A model generated the notes under the pieces. It was not told the DNA's origin, did no database searches, and was given only the letters and a program-made list of their open reading frames with translations. Below, piece by piece: positions 1-8,494 of a stretch of DNA of 64,000 nucleotides (positions within the stretch are counted from its first letter, which is position 1; each line of letters starts with the position of its first letter). Both the position numbers and the translations under genes were made by a program. Source of the stretch: Wolbachia endosymbiont of Ctenocephalides felis wCfeJ (GTDB taxonomy: Bacteria > Pseudomonadota > Alphaproteobacteria > Rickettsiales > Anaplasmataceae); assembly GCF_012277315.1 (NCBI RefSeq), contig NZ_CP051157.1, positions 744,001 through 808,000 of the forward strand, written 5' to 3'.

Positions 1-396
1 GATTTAAATCACAACAATTTATTTTATTGCAGTGAACAAAAATACAGCGATTACTTGATTCATAGCATTGGTGGATTATGTGCCATGATGAAAAAACATA
101 TGTTATTCTTTGCTCCAAACGATGATTCATATCTTAGGTTTCAATACCCAGATATTCACACTCCAACTACAGTTAGTTGGGGTGTAAACAACAGAACTGC
201 TGCAATCAGGATTATAAATTGTAACGGTAAATGTCGCTTAGAGCATCGAGTCCCTGGAGCAGATTGCAACCTTGAAAAAGTGCTTGCAGCAATAATCGAA
301 GGTATCTCTTTTGGCATAGAAAACAAAATTTCCCCACCAAATAGAGTATACGGTGTTGCATCTGATCCTCAATACAAGATGAAAAGCTTGATATGA
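1..396 (+). pseudogene. Glutamine synthetase, C-terminal part (enters from the left; 3' end probably truncated)
   Basis: The frame is open from base 1. It shows the conserved C-terminal half of the glutamine synthetase catalytic domain: a SIGGLCAMMKKH segment, FAPNDDSYLRF, VSWGVNNRTAAIRI, then the arginine and PGAD block LEHRVPGADCN and a GIENKISPP motif. The family condenses ammonia or an amine with glutamate using ATP. The frame stops at TGA 394-396 soon after DPQY, earlier than usual for the family, and the bases from about 401 onward match a repeat found again at about 25.0 kb. I infer that the last residues were replaced by a degenerate mobile-element remnant. It could be a genuine short ending. 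The N-terminal half lies outside the window. Confidence 0.7.
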
Positions 397-400
397 GCTC

Positions 401-475
401 TAATACCAAGTTTCATTGAAAATGGAACAAATGAAAAAGAACTTTTTTTGCCTATAGTTAAAGAGTTAAGCAAAT
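401..475. repeat. Degenerate dispersed repeat, copy 1 (inverted copy near 25.0 kb)
   Basis: The stretch with TAATACCAA followed by GAACAAATGAAAAAGA and TTTTGCCTA recurs as its reverse complement at about 24985-25065. It abuts the early stop of the glutamine synthetase fragment. It resembles an insertion-sequence end or remnant, but no transposase frame is readable. Confidence 0.4.
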
Positions 476-544
476 TTACAACATACCACATTTGCCTTCC
501 TAATAACAGAATTTGGTATAACTAGCTCAAGATATATTTCATAA

Positions 545-2155
545 CTAGGACCCAAGTGAATGATCTTTATTTGACGTAGTAGGCGTAGTAGGGATTGGAA
601 AACTATGACTATCACCTTCGACGACAACACCCTCAAGACCTTTTGCGCACTCAATAAGCACTTTAATTTTGATATTGTCTGCACCTAAATTTTTTTCGAT
701 TTTTGAGTTGTTCCCAATCTCTACAGACAACGGTTTTTGATCTGTTGGTGGTATTTCAAATACCAGATGTATCCTATGTCTGGGCTGATTTCCCGTATCA
801 TGACCCATATTCTCATTGTTCTCGCCAAGATTAGACTGTTCTTTATGCACTCCTGACACCTTGCTATTAGCAGTACCACCAACATTAACTACATGGCTCG
901 GTTGAAGCTGTTCTCCACACACTTCCGATATCCCACTATTAGCAGTACCACCAACATTAACTACATGGCTCGGTCGAAGCTGTTCTCCACACACTTCCGA
1001 TACCCCATTACTATCAGTATTTTGAGGTACAGCACCAGGTGAAGAATTATCTCTACTACGCTGCATTCTTAAGAACTCCTCGACTGCGTTGCATAAGAGA
1101 ACATCCTGAATGTATAATTCCTTATTTTGTTTTATTAACTCCATATCCTGCTCTAGCGATAATATATGATTTTCACCATTAGATCCTTTACCTATGAATT
1201 CGACTATTTCAGCTATTCCATCACTACCTACATTCATAACCATGGTACACCTTGAAATTCCCCTTCCGGACTTATCTTTTATAGGCCACTCACTTATCAT
1301 TTGATACCATGCACCTTCTTTAAACTCATAATATCTTTTTTGATCTTTCCGATGAGCACATATGTCATGCCTCTTATTGCAATAAATATTCAACTTATCA
1401 ATACTTTCCTCCTGCTGTAAAATATCGCTAATCTTAATTGGCTCACTATCACTATAGTTAATAAGATTAATGTTTAAGGTTTTATCAGCATTGCCAGTTT
1501 CTTCACAGTAAGCTTGAAAACTTGCTTTTCCAAAGTATTTACTTGCAATTTCTCTTCCTTCCTCTACTAATTTTATGTAACCACCCATGCTTTTCTTAAA
1601 GCTCTCACTGAAAGATTTGTCTTCCTCCTCTGCTGCACTTATACATCTTTGTTTAAAATCTTCGTCATTCATCATATCATAAAAACACCACTTATCCTCA
1701 TAACCTCCTTTCACGGTAGCAAAGTCGTTTTTTCTTTTCAAAAGTATTAAGAAGCGTATCTTGTCTGCAAGAATTCGTAGTTTATAATCTGTTACTACCT
1801 TACTTAATTGAGAATAAAACTCTTCATACCCAGTAGTATTAGGTATAACGTCATAACGCTCGGAGCATTCTTTCAATTTCTTCAGGTCTTCACATGATTT
1901 TTCTGCAAACGATAAGATAACCTTCGTTATAGTAAGGTTTTTAATGTTAGAATTTTCTTTCTCCATTTTATCGATAGAGTCCTTTAGACCAATAAGTTTA
2001 GACAGCGCAAAATCTTTAATCCTCTTGTCTTTAAATTCCTTGATACTATTTATATCATTACTCCCTTGTGAATGTGAAAGATAGTTGTACAAATTCCACA
2101 CGTATTGAATTGCACGTACAATATTCTCTCCATTTTCTATAAGTTTAGTTGTCAT
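545..2155 (-). CDS. Wolbachia hypothetical protein with internal tandem repeats (paralogue of the gene at 50824)
   Basis: I do not recognise a named function. The 536-residue protein is rich in charged helices in its first 200 residues. Its middle region, from AYCEETG through INYSDSEPIKISDIL, LNIYCNKRH and then CTMVMNVGSDGIAEIVEF, is clearly shared with the protein at 50824-52629. From about residue 380 a unit of about 25 residues (VSEVCGEQLRPSHVVNVGG, then TANSG) is repeated two to three times in tandem, visible in DNA at about 860-1015; the paralogue lacks it. No signal peptide or membrane span is obvious. A strong AGGAGG ribosome site lies just before the ATG. I infer a cytoplasmic or type IV-secreted accessory protein; secretion is untested. 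Confidence 0.75.
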   Translation of the reverse strand: MTTKLIENGENIVRAIQYVWNLYNYLSHSQGSNDINSIKEFKDKRIKDFALSKLIGLKDSIDKMEKENSNIKNLTITKVILSFAEKSCEDLKKLKECSERYDVIPNTTGYEEFYSQLSKVVTDYKLRILADKIRFLILLKRKNDFATVKGGYEDKWCFYDMMNDEDFKQRCISAAEEEDKSFSESFKKSMGGYIKLVEEGREIASKYFGKASFQAYCEETGNADKTLNINLINYSDSEPIKISDILQQEESIDKLNIYCNKRHDICAHRKDQKRYYEFKEGAWYQMISEWPIKDKSGRGISRCTMVMNVGSDGIAEIVEFIGKGSNGENHILSLEQDMELIKQNKELYIQDVLLCNAVEEFLRMQRSRDNSSPGAVPQNTDSNGVSEVCGEQLRPSHVVNVGGTANSGISEVCGEQLQPSHVVNVGGTANSKVSGVHKEQSNLGENNENMGHDTGNQPRHRIHLVFEIPPTDQKPLSVEIGNNSKIEKNLGADNIKIKVLIECAKGLEGVVVEGDSHSFPIPTTPTTSNKDHSLGS

Positions 2156-2340
2156 GCTATACCTCCTCTATGCTTATACTACTCTAATTAACATGTTCCT
2201 TTTAAAAACAGCCAAGCTGCTAAAAGCTTTCTCTACATAAACTCTGACAATGAAATGCTGAAAGTGACTGTGAGCGTTAAACTTGATCTCAACTTTCTTG
2301 CTTTCTGCTACACACTGAATTTACCTTCACCATACATCAC

Positions 2341-2387
2341 TATGCAAAGCTGCTTTGCATAATAAGTTGGTATTTAAAATCGCGCAA
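2341..2387 (-). promoter_or_regulatory. Promoter plus perfect palindrome upstream of the 545-2155 gene
   Basis: On the minus strand TTGCGC (2387-2382) and TATTAT (2364-2359) are separated by 17 bp. A perfect inverted repeat with 10-base arms around one central base (2341-2361) overlaps the -10 and the expected start of the RNA. The same arrangement occurs before the paralogue at 50636-50679. It could be an operator or an RNA 5' hairpin. Confidence 0.55.
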
Positions 2388-2462
2388 GTGTTTTTTATCA
2401 CTAAATAAGCGTTTTTTTACTGAATAATAGCTAATTAAGATACAAGAGTACTTTCAGGAAGC

Positions 2463-3731
2463 TTAAAGCTCAATAACGTCTTCCCTCTTGGGGCTGGTTG
2501 AAATTAGATGAATTGGTACACCTATTAATTCCTCGATCTTCTTCACATATTTTATCAAATTTACAGGTAGTTCCCCGACTGATTTCTTACCCTGAGTGTT
2601 TTCCTTCCAGCCAAAGAATTCTTCATATATCGGCTCTAATTCCTTTTGTATCGAATGTGATGCGGGTAAATAATCATACACTTCTCCATTATATCGATAA
2701 CCAGTGCATATCTTCACCATATCAAAAGAATCAAGGATATCTAGTTTAGTGAGTACAACACTTAAAACTCCAGAGAGTTGCACTGCCTGGCGCACTAAAA
2801 CTGCATCAAACCAACCACAGCGCCTTCTTCTGTTGCTCACTGTTCCAAGTTCCTTGCCGATAGCGAACAAGCTATCTCCTACTTCATTTTCTTGCTCAGT
2901 AGGAAATGGACCATTGCCTACTCTTGTTGTATAGGCTTTTGCTACACCGATAACGTGAGCACTAGAAGAAAATCCTGAGCCTGTCATTGCTTGTGATCCT
3001 ACGGTGTTGCTTGAGGTAACGAAAGGGTATGTTCCGTGGTCAATATCTAGAAATGTGCCTTGGGCGCCTTCAAATATTATTTTTCTTTCCTCTCTCACAA
3101 AGTTATTTAATACCTGCCATACTGGCTTCTTATACGGAAGAATTTTTTTTGCAATCTCTGCAACTTCCTTTAACAATTCTTCTTTCTTTGCAACCTGATA
3201 GCCTAGGCCCTGTCTGATAGCATTGTGGTAACTCAGAAGAGTATCCACTCTATTGTTGAGCTCATCTGTATTTTCTAAGTCACAAAGGCGTATGGCTCTT
3301 CTTCCAACTTTATCTTCATAACATGGCCCTATTCCTTTGTTTGTCGTGCCAATTTTGTGATTCCCGTTCAAATCTTCAAAGAATTTTTCCTTGTCCTTAT
3401 GTATGCTAAGTATTAATGGGCAGCTTTCAGATACCATCAAATTGCTCGGATTGACATCTATTCCCCTAGTTTTCAATGACTCTATTTCTGAGATTAGAGC
3501 ATGTGAATCAAGAGCAACACCGTTGCCTATGATAGATATTTTACCTGCCCTTAAAACAGCAGAAGGCAGCAAATTTAATTTATAAACCTCATCATCTATT
3601 ACTATAGTATGTCCTGCGTTATTTCCTCCCTGAAATCTCACGACTACGTCTGCATTTTCAGAAAGATAATCTACTATTTTACCTTTTCCTTCGTCTCCCC
3701 ACTGTAGACCAACAATTACAATACTATTCAT
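2463..3731 (-). CDS. purA: Adenylosuccinate synthetase
   Basis: This enzyme joins IMP and aspartate using GTP, the first committed step from IMP to AMP, in the cytoplasm. The protein opens with the family's N-terminal P-loop (IVGLQWGDEGKGKIVD), and shows NNAGHT, the GTTNKGIGPCYEDKVGR block, the FEGAQGTFLDIDHGTYPFVTSS segment and the C-terminal GTP-binding TKLD. From MNSIVIVG it is 422 residues, normal for the family. An upstream ATG at 3860 would add 43 residues of non-conserved sequence that overlap a strong outward promoter at 3832-3860, so I reject it. The repeat element upstream runs in the opposite direction. Confidence 0.95.
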   Translation of the reverse strand: MNSIVIVGLQWGDEGKGKIVDYLSENADVVVRFQGGNNAGHTIVIDDEVYKLNLLPSAVLRAGKISIIGNGVALDSHALISEIESLKTRGIDVNPSNLMVSESCPLILSIHKDKEKFFEDLNGNHKIGTTNKGIGPCYEDKVGRRAIRLCDLENTDELNNRVDTLLSYHNAIRQGLGYQVAKKEELLKEVAEIAKKILPYKKPVWQVLNNFVREERKIIFEGAQGTFLDIDHGTYPFVTSSNTVGSQAMTGSGFSSSAHVIGVAKAYTTRVGNGPFPTEQENEVGDSLFAIGKELGTVSNRRRRCGWFDAVLVRQAVQLSGVLSVVLTKLDILDSFDMVKICTGYRYNGEVYDYLPASHSIQKELEPIYEEFFGWKENTQGKKSVGELPVNLIKYVKKIEELIGVPIHLISTSPKREDVIEL

Positions 3732-3831
3732 CAATATCTTTTGGATTAACATGTAAATATTAACGCAGTATGCTACAAATGCAAGAGACTTCTTGCGTAA
3801 CAAATTTTCAGCAACGTATTGAAAAAACCAC

Positions 3832-3860
3832 TTGACAGTTTCAAAAAGTCTGCTTATCAT
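3832..3860 (+). promoter_or_regulatory. Sigma-70 promoter of repeat element copy A
   Basis: TTGACA (3832-3837) and TATCAT (3855-3860) are 17 bp apart and face away from purA into the element that follows. The same arrangement is found at the matching edge of copies B and C, with TATAAT in copy C. Confidence 0.6.
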
Positions 3861-3866
3861 GTGGCT

Positions 3867-4262
3867 GAAGCTATTTATTTATCTTCAGTCTGTGCAGATT
3901 AAATGAGAAAAAAACTTAGCATATTTGGCGTCTCATGTTTAATTTTTTGCACTATGTGCACCTTACGTCTTTTTAAAACTTCTGGTTTTTTACCTATACA
4001 AGCTGAAACGCGCTTATAAGTCGTTTAAGACATCAAAAACGCCAATATCATAAGATAGATAGTGAATAACTAGCTACTCGGGGTTTCTTTTGCTTTTTTT
4101 CTGCTTAGTGAGTTTCTTAAACGTTTATGGCTAAGGTTAAGCTGCATTAAAAAGCAGCTAAGTCGCACTTATTAAACGTTTAGGATAAAAAAACGCCAAC
4201 ATTTCGACACAAAAGTAAATAACTAGCTACCTCGGGGTTTCTTTTGCTTTTTTCTTCATTTG
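3867..4262 (+). ncRNA. Candidate small RNA / structured repeat element, copy A
   Basis: No open frame with coding character is present. The segment is nearly identical, in opposite orientation, to 58083-58500 and related to 33735-34157. Conserved inverted repeats are visible: an outer arm TTTGGCGT (about 3924-3931) with ACGCCAA (about 4039-4045), a TGCAC-TAT-GTGCA hairpin at 3948-3960, and a near-palindrome AAACGCGCTTATAAGTCGTTT-like segment at 4006-4026. A module with CTAGCTAC followed by CGGGGTTTCTTTTGC occurs twice (about 4070-4100 and 4211-4245), so the element is internally duplicated. Transcription is inferred from the promoter, and I see no clear intrinsic terminator. A non-autonomous mobile repeat is the alternative. 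Confidence 0.5.
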
Positions 4263-4803
4263 GTAAATTTCTTAAACTCTGTCATTCCAGCGCTTGACGC
4301 TGGAATCTAGGAAAAAAAGAGTGGATCCCAGTGTCGAGGCACTGGGATGACAAGAAGAGGGTACTAGGATGACATCGTAGAGACTACAGGGATGGCATCC
4401 ACAATCCTGTCATTACAACGTGTAACGCTAGAACCCACAACTCTGTCATTCCGGCGCGTGATGCTGGAATCCAGCCTTATTTTCATTTTTACGCAAAATC
4501 GAAAATAAGAGGTCTCTTATATTGATCCACGCAAATAGATAAGCCTTATTTTCATTTTTATATAGAATCGAAAATAAGAGGTCTCTTATTTTCATCAAAT
4601 GGTGTCATTCCAGCGCGTGACGCTGGAATCCAGGAAAAAAGAGTGGATCCCAGTATCAGCTACTTGGATGACATTATAGGTGGCTACTCGGATGACATCA
4701 TTAGACTACTTTGATGCATCGTAGAGGCTACAGGGGTGACATCGATAACTCTGTCATTAAAGTAGCGGACACTGGAATCTAGTTTTTTCCATTGTCTGTG
4801 ATT
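4263..4803. repeat. Cluster of Wolbachia palindromic repeats
   Basis: This gene-free gap holds several copies of the palindromic family GTCATTCCAGCG...CGCTGGAATC and its variant GGATCCCAGTG...CACTGGGATGACA (about 4274-4350, 4446-4475, 4604-4670). It also has two copies of another inverted repeat, CTTATTTTC...GAAAATAAGAG (about 4474-4520 and 4550-4592), which recurs at about 56110-56156. No gene was found. Confidence 0.8.
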
Positions 4804-5595
4804 TCAGTCCTTCAACATCTCTAGTCCCACTTTGTAGCTGGGGTAAATTAGAGAGATACCAAGGTCTCTTTTAATTTTTACATTACTTACTTTTTTTGAT
4901 CCTAAATAGAAACTCTGTGCATAATCTGGTAAGGAAGAAATTTCTACTGGCTTGGGAACATCAACATTTAGAAGCTTGGCTGCGTATGCTACCACTTCAG
5001 ATTGTGTAGCAGGTAAATCGTCTGCACAATTGTATATTTCACCGGGCTTTATATTTTGCATGGAAGAAAATAGGATATTCGCTATATCCTCAACGTGGAT
5101 GCGAGAAAATAAATGCCCTGCTTTGTGTACATTTCTTGCCTTATTGAGTTGCAAGTCAATTAATACGTTTCTACCAGGACCATATATTCCAGCTAAACGA
5201 AAAATATGTATAGGTAATTTACTGTTTAGCCATTTCTGCTCGGATCTGAGGCGGCTTTTTCCTCTACTTTCTATAGGCTTTGTTTCGGATTCTTCTGTGA
5301 CCCAATTACCAGCATGGTCACCATAAACACTAGTTGCGGACAAATAACCAAGCCACTTGATATTTTGAAAGTAGTAACCGTATCTCTCTAGCACATCATC
5401 ACCATCTGGCGGAATGGAAACGAGTACATGTGTTACATCTTGAAACGTATCTTTGCCCACTTTGTTGTAATGGAAGAGATTGATGTTTTGTACGTCTTGA
5501 TTTCTTGAAGTACCGCTAACTTTCCAACCTAAACTCAGTAACTTTTTAGATAGAAATTTAGCTACATATCCATAACCAAAGCAAAACAAGTGCAT
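4804..5595 (-). CDS. SDR-family NAD(P)-dependent epimerase/dehydratase-like protein
   Basis: The protein begins with a Rossmann dinucleotide site in the glycine-rich form FGYGYVA, followed by the Ser-Ala-Thr-Ser-Val-Tyr-Gly stretch (YLSATSVYGDH) that carries the catalytic tyrosine region of extended SDR proteins, and FRLAGIYGPGR. At 263 residues it is short for a sugar epimerase and resembles the YeeZ type. The substrate cannot be read from sequence. It ends in a repeat-rich gap and starts 5 bases after the stop codon of the esterase gene, so the two are probably co-transcribed. Confidence 0.75.
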   Translation of the reverse strand: MHLFCFGYGYVAKFLSKKLLSLGWKVSGTSRNQDVQNINLFHYNKVGKDTFQDVTHVLVSIPPDGDDVLERYGYYFQNIKWLGYLSATSVYGDHAGNWVTEESETKPIESRGKSRLRSEQKWLNSKLPIHIFRLAGIYGPGRNVLIDLQLNKARNVHKAGHLFSRIHVEDIANILFSSMQNIKPGEIYNCADDLPATQSEVVAYAAKLLNVDVPKPVEISSLPDYAQSFYLGSKKVSNVKIKRDLGISLIYPSYKVGLEMLKD

Positions 5596-5600
5596 GGAAG

Positions 5601-6245
5601 TTAGTTTTTGAAATTTTTCTTGATAAACTCTACACCTAATTTTATTCCCTCTTCATTGATAATGTGTCCTAACCCGTGAATTGGGTGTCCCTCAACATTT
5701 ACTCCGTTTTCCTTTAGGGCTTTGACTGCCAAGTCAAGAGAAGAAAAAGGTACCACATCATCAGCATTGCCGTGGATAACACATACATTAGGTTTTGATT
5801 TGATCTGTGTTGCAACTTTTGCAGGTGAAAGAAACCTGCCAGAATATGCAACAACCGATGCGCAAGGTTGAGAGCGAGTAAGAGCTGTGTGTATTGCAAG
5901 CATTGCTCCTTGGGAAAACCCAACTAAAGAAAGTTCTATATCTTTTAGGCCAAGCTCTTTCAATTTCATATCAATAAAATGGTTTACTATTGACGTAGCA
6001 TTTTTTACTCCGTTATATAGTGCTTCTTCACTGCGATCTTCTAAACTAAACCATTGGTAGCCATCACCTATTTCTCTTTCAAACGGAGCATTGGGTGCGA
6101 CAAAACATGAGTCAGGCAAAGATTTGCTCATAACTTTAGCAAGATGAACAAAGTTATCACCGCTTGATCCCCAACCATGTAAACAAACGATTAAATTTTT
6201 CTTATTGCCACTTGCACAAATTTCTGGACCTTTAAGTTCAATCAT
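5601..6245 (-). CDS. Phospholipase/carboxylesterase-family alpha/beta hydrolase
   Basis: The protein has the oxyanion segment LHGWGSSGDNF, the nucleophile elbow GFSQGAML, the acid-containing segment HGNADDVVPF and a late histidine in GLGHIIN, which together make a complete Ser-Asp-His triad of the carboxylesterase type 2 family. Substrates in this family are short-chain esters or lysophospholipids. I chose ATG 6245 (MIELKGPE); an in-frame GTG at 6281 would add 12 non-conserved residues. No signal peptide is seen, so a cytoplasmic enzyme is likely. It lies directly upstream of the SDR gene on the same strand. Confidence 0.8.
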   Translation of the reverse strand: MIELKGPEICASGNKKNLIVCLHGWGSSGDNFVHLAKVMSKSLPDSCFVAPNAPFEREIGDGYQWFSLEDRSEEALYNGVKNATSIVNHFIDMKLKELGLKDIELSLVGFSQGAMLAIHTALTRSQPCASVVAYSGRFLSPAKVATQIKSKPNVCVIHGNADDVVPFSSLDLAVKALKENGVNVEGHPIHGLGHIINEEGIKLGVEFIKKNFKN

Positions 6246-6378
6246 TTCTTTTCTTTTTGTGTTTATACCTTTATTTAACACTGATTCATGGATTTGTAAA
6301 AGCTATATTGAATATTTTTATTAAAGAAAAAAGGAATTGTGTAATGGTTTATTTAGATATATATTTCAGTTGAAAGCT

Positions 6379-6678
6379 ATGGGCACTGATAATCAAATGG
6401 TTTTTAAGATCTACAAACCAACAAAAACTGCAACACAATCTGGTTTGGGTAATACACACTTTTGGTACCTAAAAACTGAGCCTGATTCTTATTACATTGA
6501 ACCTCTGATGGGGTGGGTCGGTTCGAAAAATCCCAGAAAGCAAATTGTGTTAAAGTTTGATACCCTTGAAAAAGCAGTATCCTATGCAAAAAAGTGCAAC
6601 GTTAAATATATAATTGAAATGCCAAAAGAGATTAAGAGAATACCAAAATCTTACGCAAGTAATTTCACATCAAAGTAA
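6379..6678 (+). CDS. NADH dehydrogenase accessory subunit, NDUFS4-like (18 kDa subunit family)
   Basis: The protein is about 100 residues long. It carries the family pattern: KIYKPTKTATQSG near the start, then a tryptophan-containing strand, PLMGWVGS, and LKFDTLEKAVSYAKKCN. In mitochondria and alphaproteobacteria this small subunit sits on the peripheral arm of complex I and stabilises it. No membrane span is present. Starts at 6379 or 6397 are both possible; the GTG at 6337 lacks support. It stands alone, divergent from the esterase gene. Confidence 0.8.
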   Translation: MGTDNQMVFKIYKPTKTATQSGLGNTHFWYLKTEPDSYYIEPLMGWVGSKNPRKQIVLKFDTLEKAVSYAKKCNVKYIIEMPKEIKRIPKSYASNFTSK

Positions 6679-6878
6679 GCTTTATCGCAGAAATTAATAG
6701 TTTAGAACTTGTAGGCGCTTTACCATTCAACTTGTTCATCCGTTTTTTCTCAAATAAATAATTCTTATTGCAACGCGAACAATATCTACCATTCTAATTA
6801 TAGTATATACTAGTTTAGTAATAAATTAACCAATACACATTATAATATTGATAATTGTAAATTTATTGTGAGATTTTT

Positions 6879-8456
6879 ATGAGTGAAAACAAACACGTTT
6901 TTAAGATAGTGCCAGGGAAACAGTTAGAAACAGCCTTAGAAATATACAAAGGCAATAAAAGCGGTAATGTAATACGTGAGCTCCCCGATATCGAATATGG
7001 TGACCCTATTGATAAACCGAGAATTACTGAAGCTGCTTTTATACCATTGTATGGTAAAAGTGGTGAAGTGTTAAAATTACCAGTAAAATTTTGTACTAAT
7101 GTTGGGCAGCATTCTGTTGCATCAGATATAGTAAACTGTATTGAAGAAAGGGAAGGGGATCTGAAAGCTCAATCTTATAACTGTAAATGGAAAGAAGAAT
7201 TGAATAAACATGATACGAATTGCATTGAATATTGGAAAGGATATAGATGTGTGGTAGATCATGTAAATAATGAGAACTCTTTTGTATATCTTAATGGCGA
7301 ACTAGTAAATATAGCATCACAACGTTTTGCTGCTAGAGAGACTCACAGTCCGCATCAATTGTACTGGCCATCTTTTCTTCTTGTGCAACCTGCAAAGTAC
7401 CAATACATAACACGAGATGAGAGCGGTAAATACTATTTTTCGGACAGAGAAGGAAATATTATCGACTCACCAGATAATGAAGTGCTGCAAAAAAGCATGG
7501 CACATTGCAGCAGAGAAGAAGCAGAAGAAATAATAAATAATATACTATCTAATATATCAGATTATATATTGTCATCAAATGCATTTATTAAATTCCTCGT
7601 TAAAGGTCTCTCAGATGAACAGCTAAAAACTCTTACTAATAGTATTAATGATAAACAATTACAAGCTATAGCAAAGTATTTAACTGATGACCAGCTTCAA
7701 GCTTTAGTTGATCATTTAACCAATCACCAGCTAGAAACTCTTGCTCAAGAATTAAATGAGACAAAACTGAAAATTATCGTTCCTACTTTAAATGAAGATC
7801 AACTTGGAAGTTTAGTGAGAGGATTGGAACCGGATCAGGTAAAAAATCTTTTGCCTCACTTAAAGATGGATCAGTTTAAAGCATTTATTACAAATTTAGA
7901 TCCTGAGCAGTTTACAGTGATTGTGAAAGACTTGGCTGAGCACCACCTGACAATACTTTCTAAAGAATTGGGAGTTGATCAGCTAAGAGCTCTGGTAAGT
8001 AGCCTGCAAGAAGATCAACTAAAAGATTTGGTTAATAAGCTGGATGATAGGCAGCTCGTAGCAATAGCTCAAGATTTAACTGACCCTAGCAGAATTAAAG
8101 TTATAATTGATTCCCTAATTGATCCTGAGAAACTTCAGATTCTTGCTCGCAATATGTCTGATGAACAATTTGCAAAACTTTTGAATGAGCTAAGTCCAAA
8201 AGATCTAAAGGATATTATTCATAAACTGCCTTATGAGAAGGTTATATCTGTGGCTGATCAATCGGGTAATAAAGGTCAACTTGATTCTATTGTTAGAATA
8301 TTGGAGGAGAAGCTTGAAGATCAGTTCAAACAAAACAAAGAGGTTATTGAGATGCTCAAGCAAATCAAGGAGGACATGCCATACTTTGCACATAATCAAA
8401 ATTTCACAGCAGAAGATGGTGATACATATCCTTATGATTCGTCAATACTTGTATAA
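6879..8456 (+). CDS. Repeat protein with about 18 twelve-residue helical repeats (effector-like, unknown function)
   Basis: I do not recognise a named gene. Residues 1-240 form a domain with several cysteines and no clear match. From about residue 244 to 460 the protein is made of about 18 consecutive repeats of 12 residues (two of 13) with the pattern L-x-[DE]-[DE]-Q-L-x-x-L-[AV]-x-x, for example LTDDQLQALVDH. Such short helix-turn repeats recall the superhelical N-domain of MgtE-type proteins. The last 60 residues include a charged helix and the tail KQIKEDMPYFAHN. The gene to the right ends in a very similar tail. There is a likely -10 TATAAT at about 6840. I infer a protein-binding scaffold, possibly secreted. 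Confidence 0.75.
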   Translation: MSENKHVFKIVPGKQLETALEIYKGNKSGNVIRELPDIEYGDPIDKPRITEAAFIPLYGKSGEVLKLPVKFCTNVGQHSVASDIVNCIEEREGDLKAQSYNCKWKEELNKHDTNCIEYWKGYRCVVDHVNNENSFVYLNGELVNIASQRFAARETHSPHQLYWPSFLLVQPAKYQYITRDESGKYYFSDREGNIIDSPDNEVLQKSMAHCSREEAEEIINNILSNISDYILSSNAFIKFLVKGLSDEQLKTLTNSINDKQLQAIAKYLTDDQLQALVDHLTNHQLETLAQELNETKLKIIVPTLNEDQLGSLVRGLEPDQVKNLLPHLKMDQFKAFITNLDPEQFTVIVKDLAEHHLTILSKELGVDQLRALVSSLQEDQLKDLVNKLDDRQLVAIAQDLTDPSRIKVIIDSLIDPEKLQILARNMSDEQFAKLLNELSPKDLKDIIHKLPYEKVISVADQSGNKGQLDSIVRILEEKLEDQFKQNKEVIEMLKQIKEDMPYFAHNQNFTAEDGDTYPYDSSILV

Positions 8457-8494
8457 TTGAAATTTTTACTTTTTAATTTTCCATAGGAGGTCGT

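Noticed and set aside
545..2155. Possible cytoplasmic incompatibility factor (CifA/CifB)
   Set aside because: The residues do not resemble CifA or CifB as I know them, and no nuclease or deubiquitinase motif is visible in either paralogue or neighbour.
3732..3860. N-terminal extension of purA by 43 residues
   Set aside because: Family homology begins at MNSIVIVG, and the extension overlaps the outward promoter of element copy A.
4263..4803. CRISPR array in the repeat clusters
   Set aside because: Repeats are palindromic, unequal in length and irregularly spaced, without uniform spacers or cas genes.
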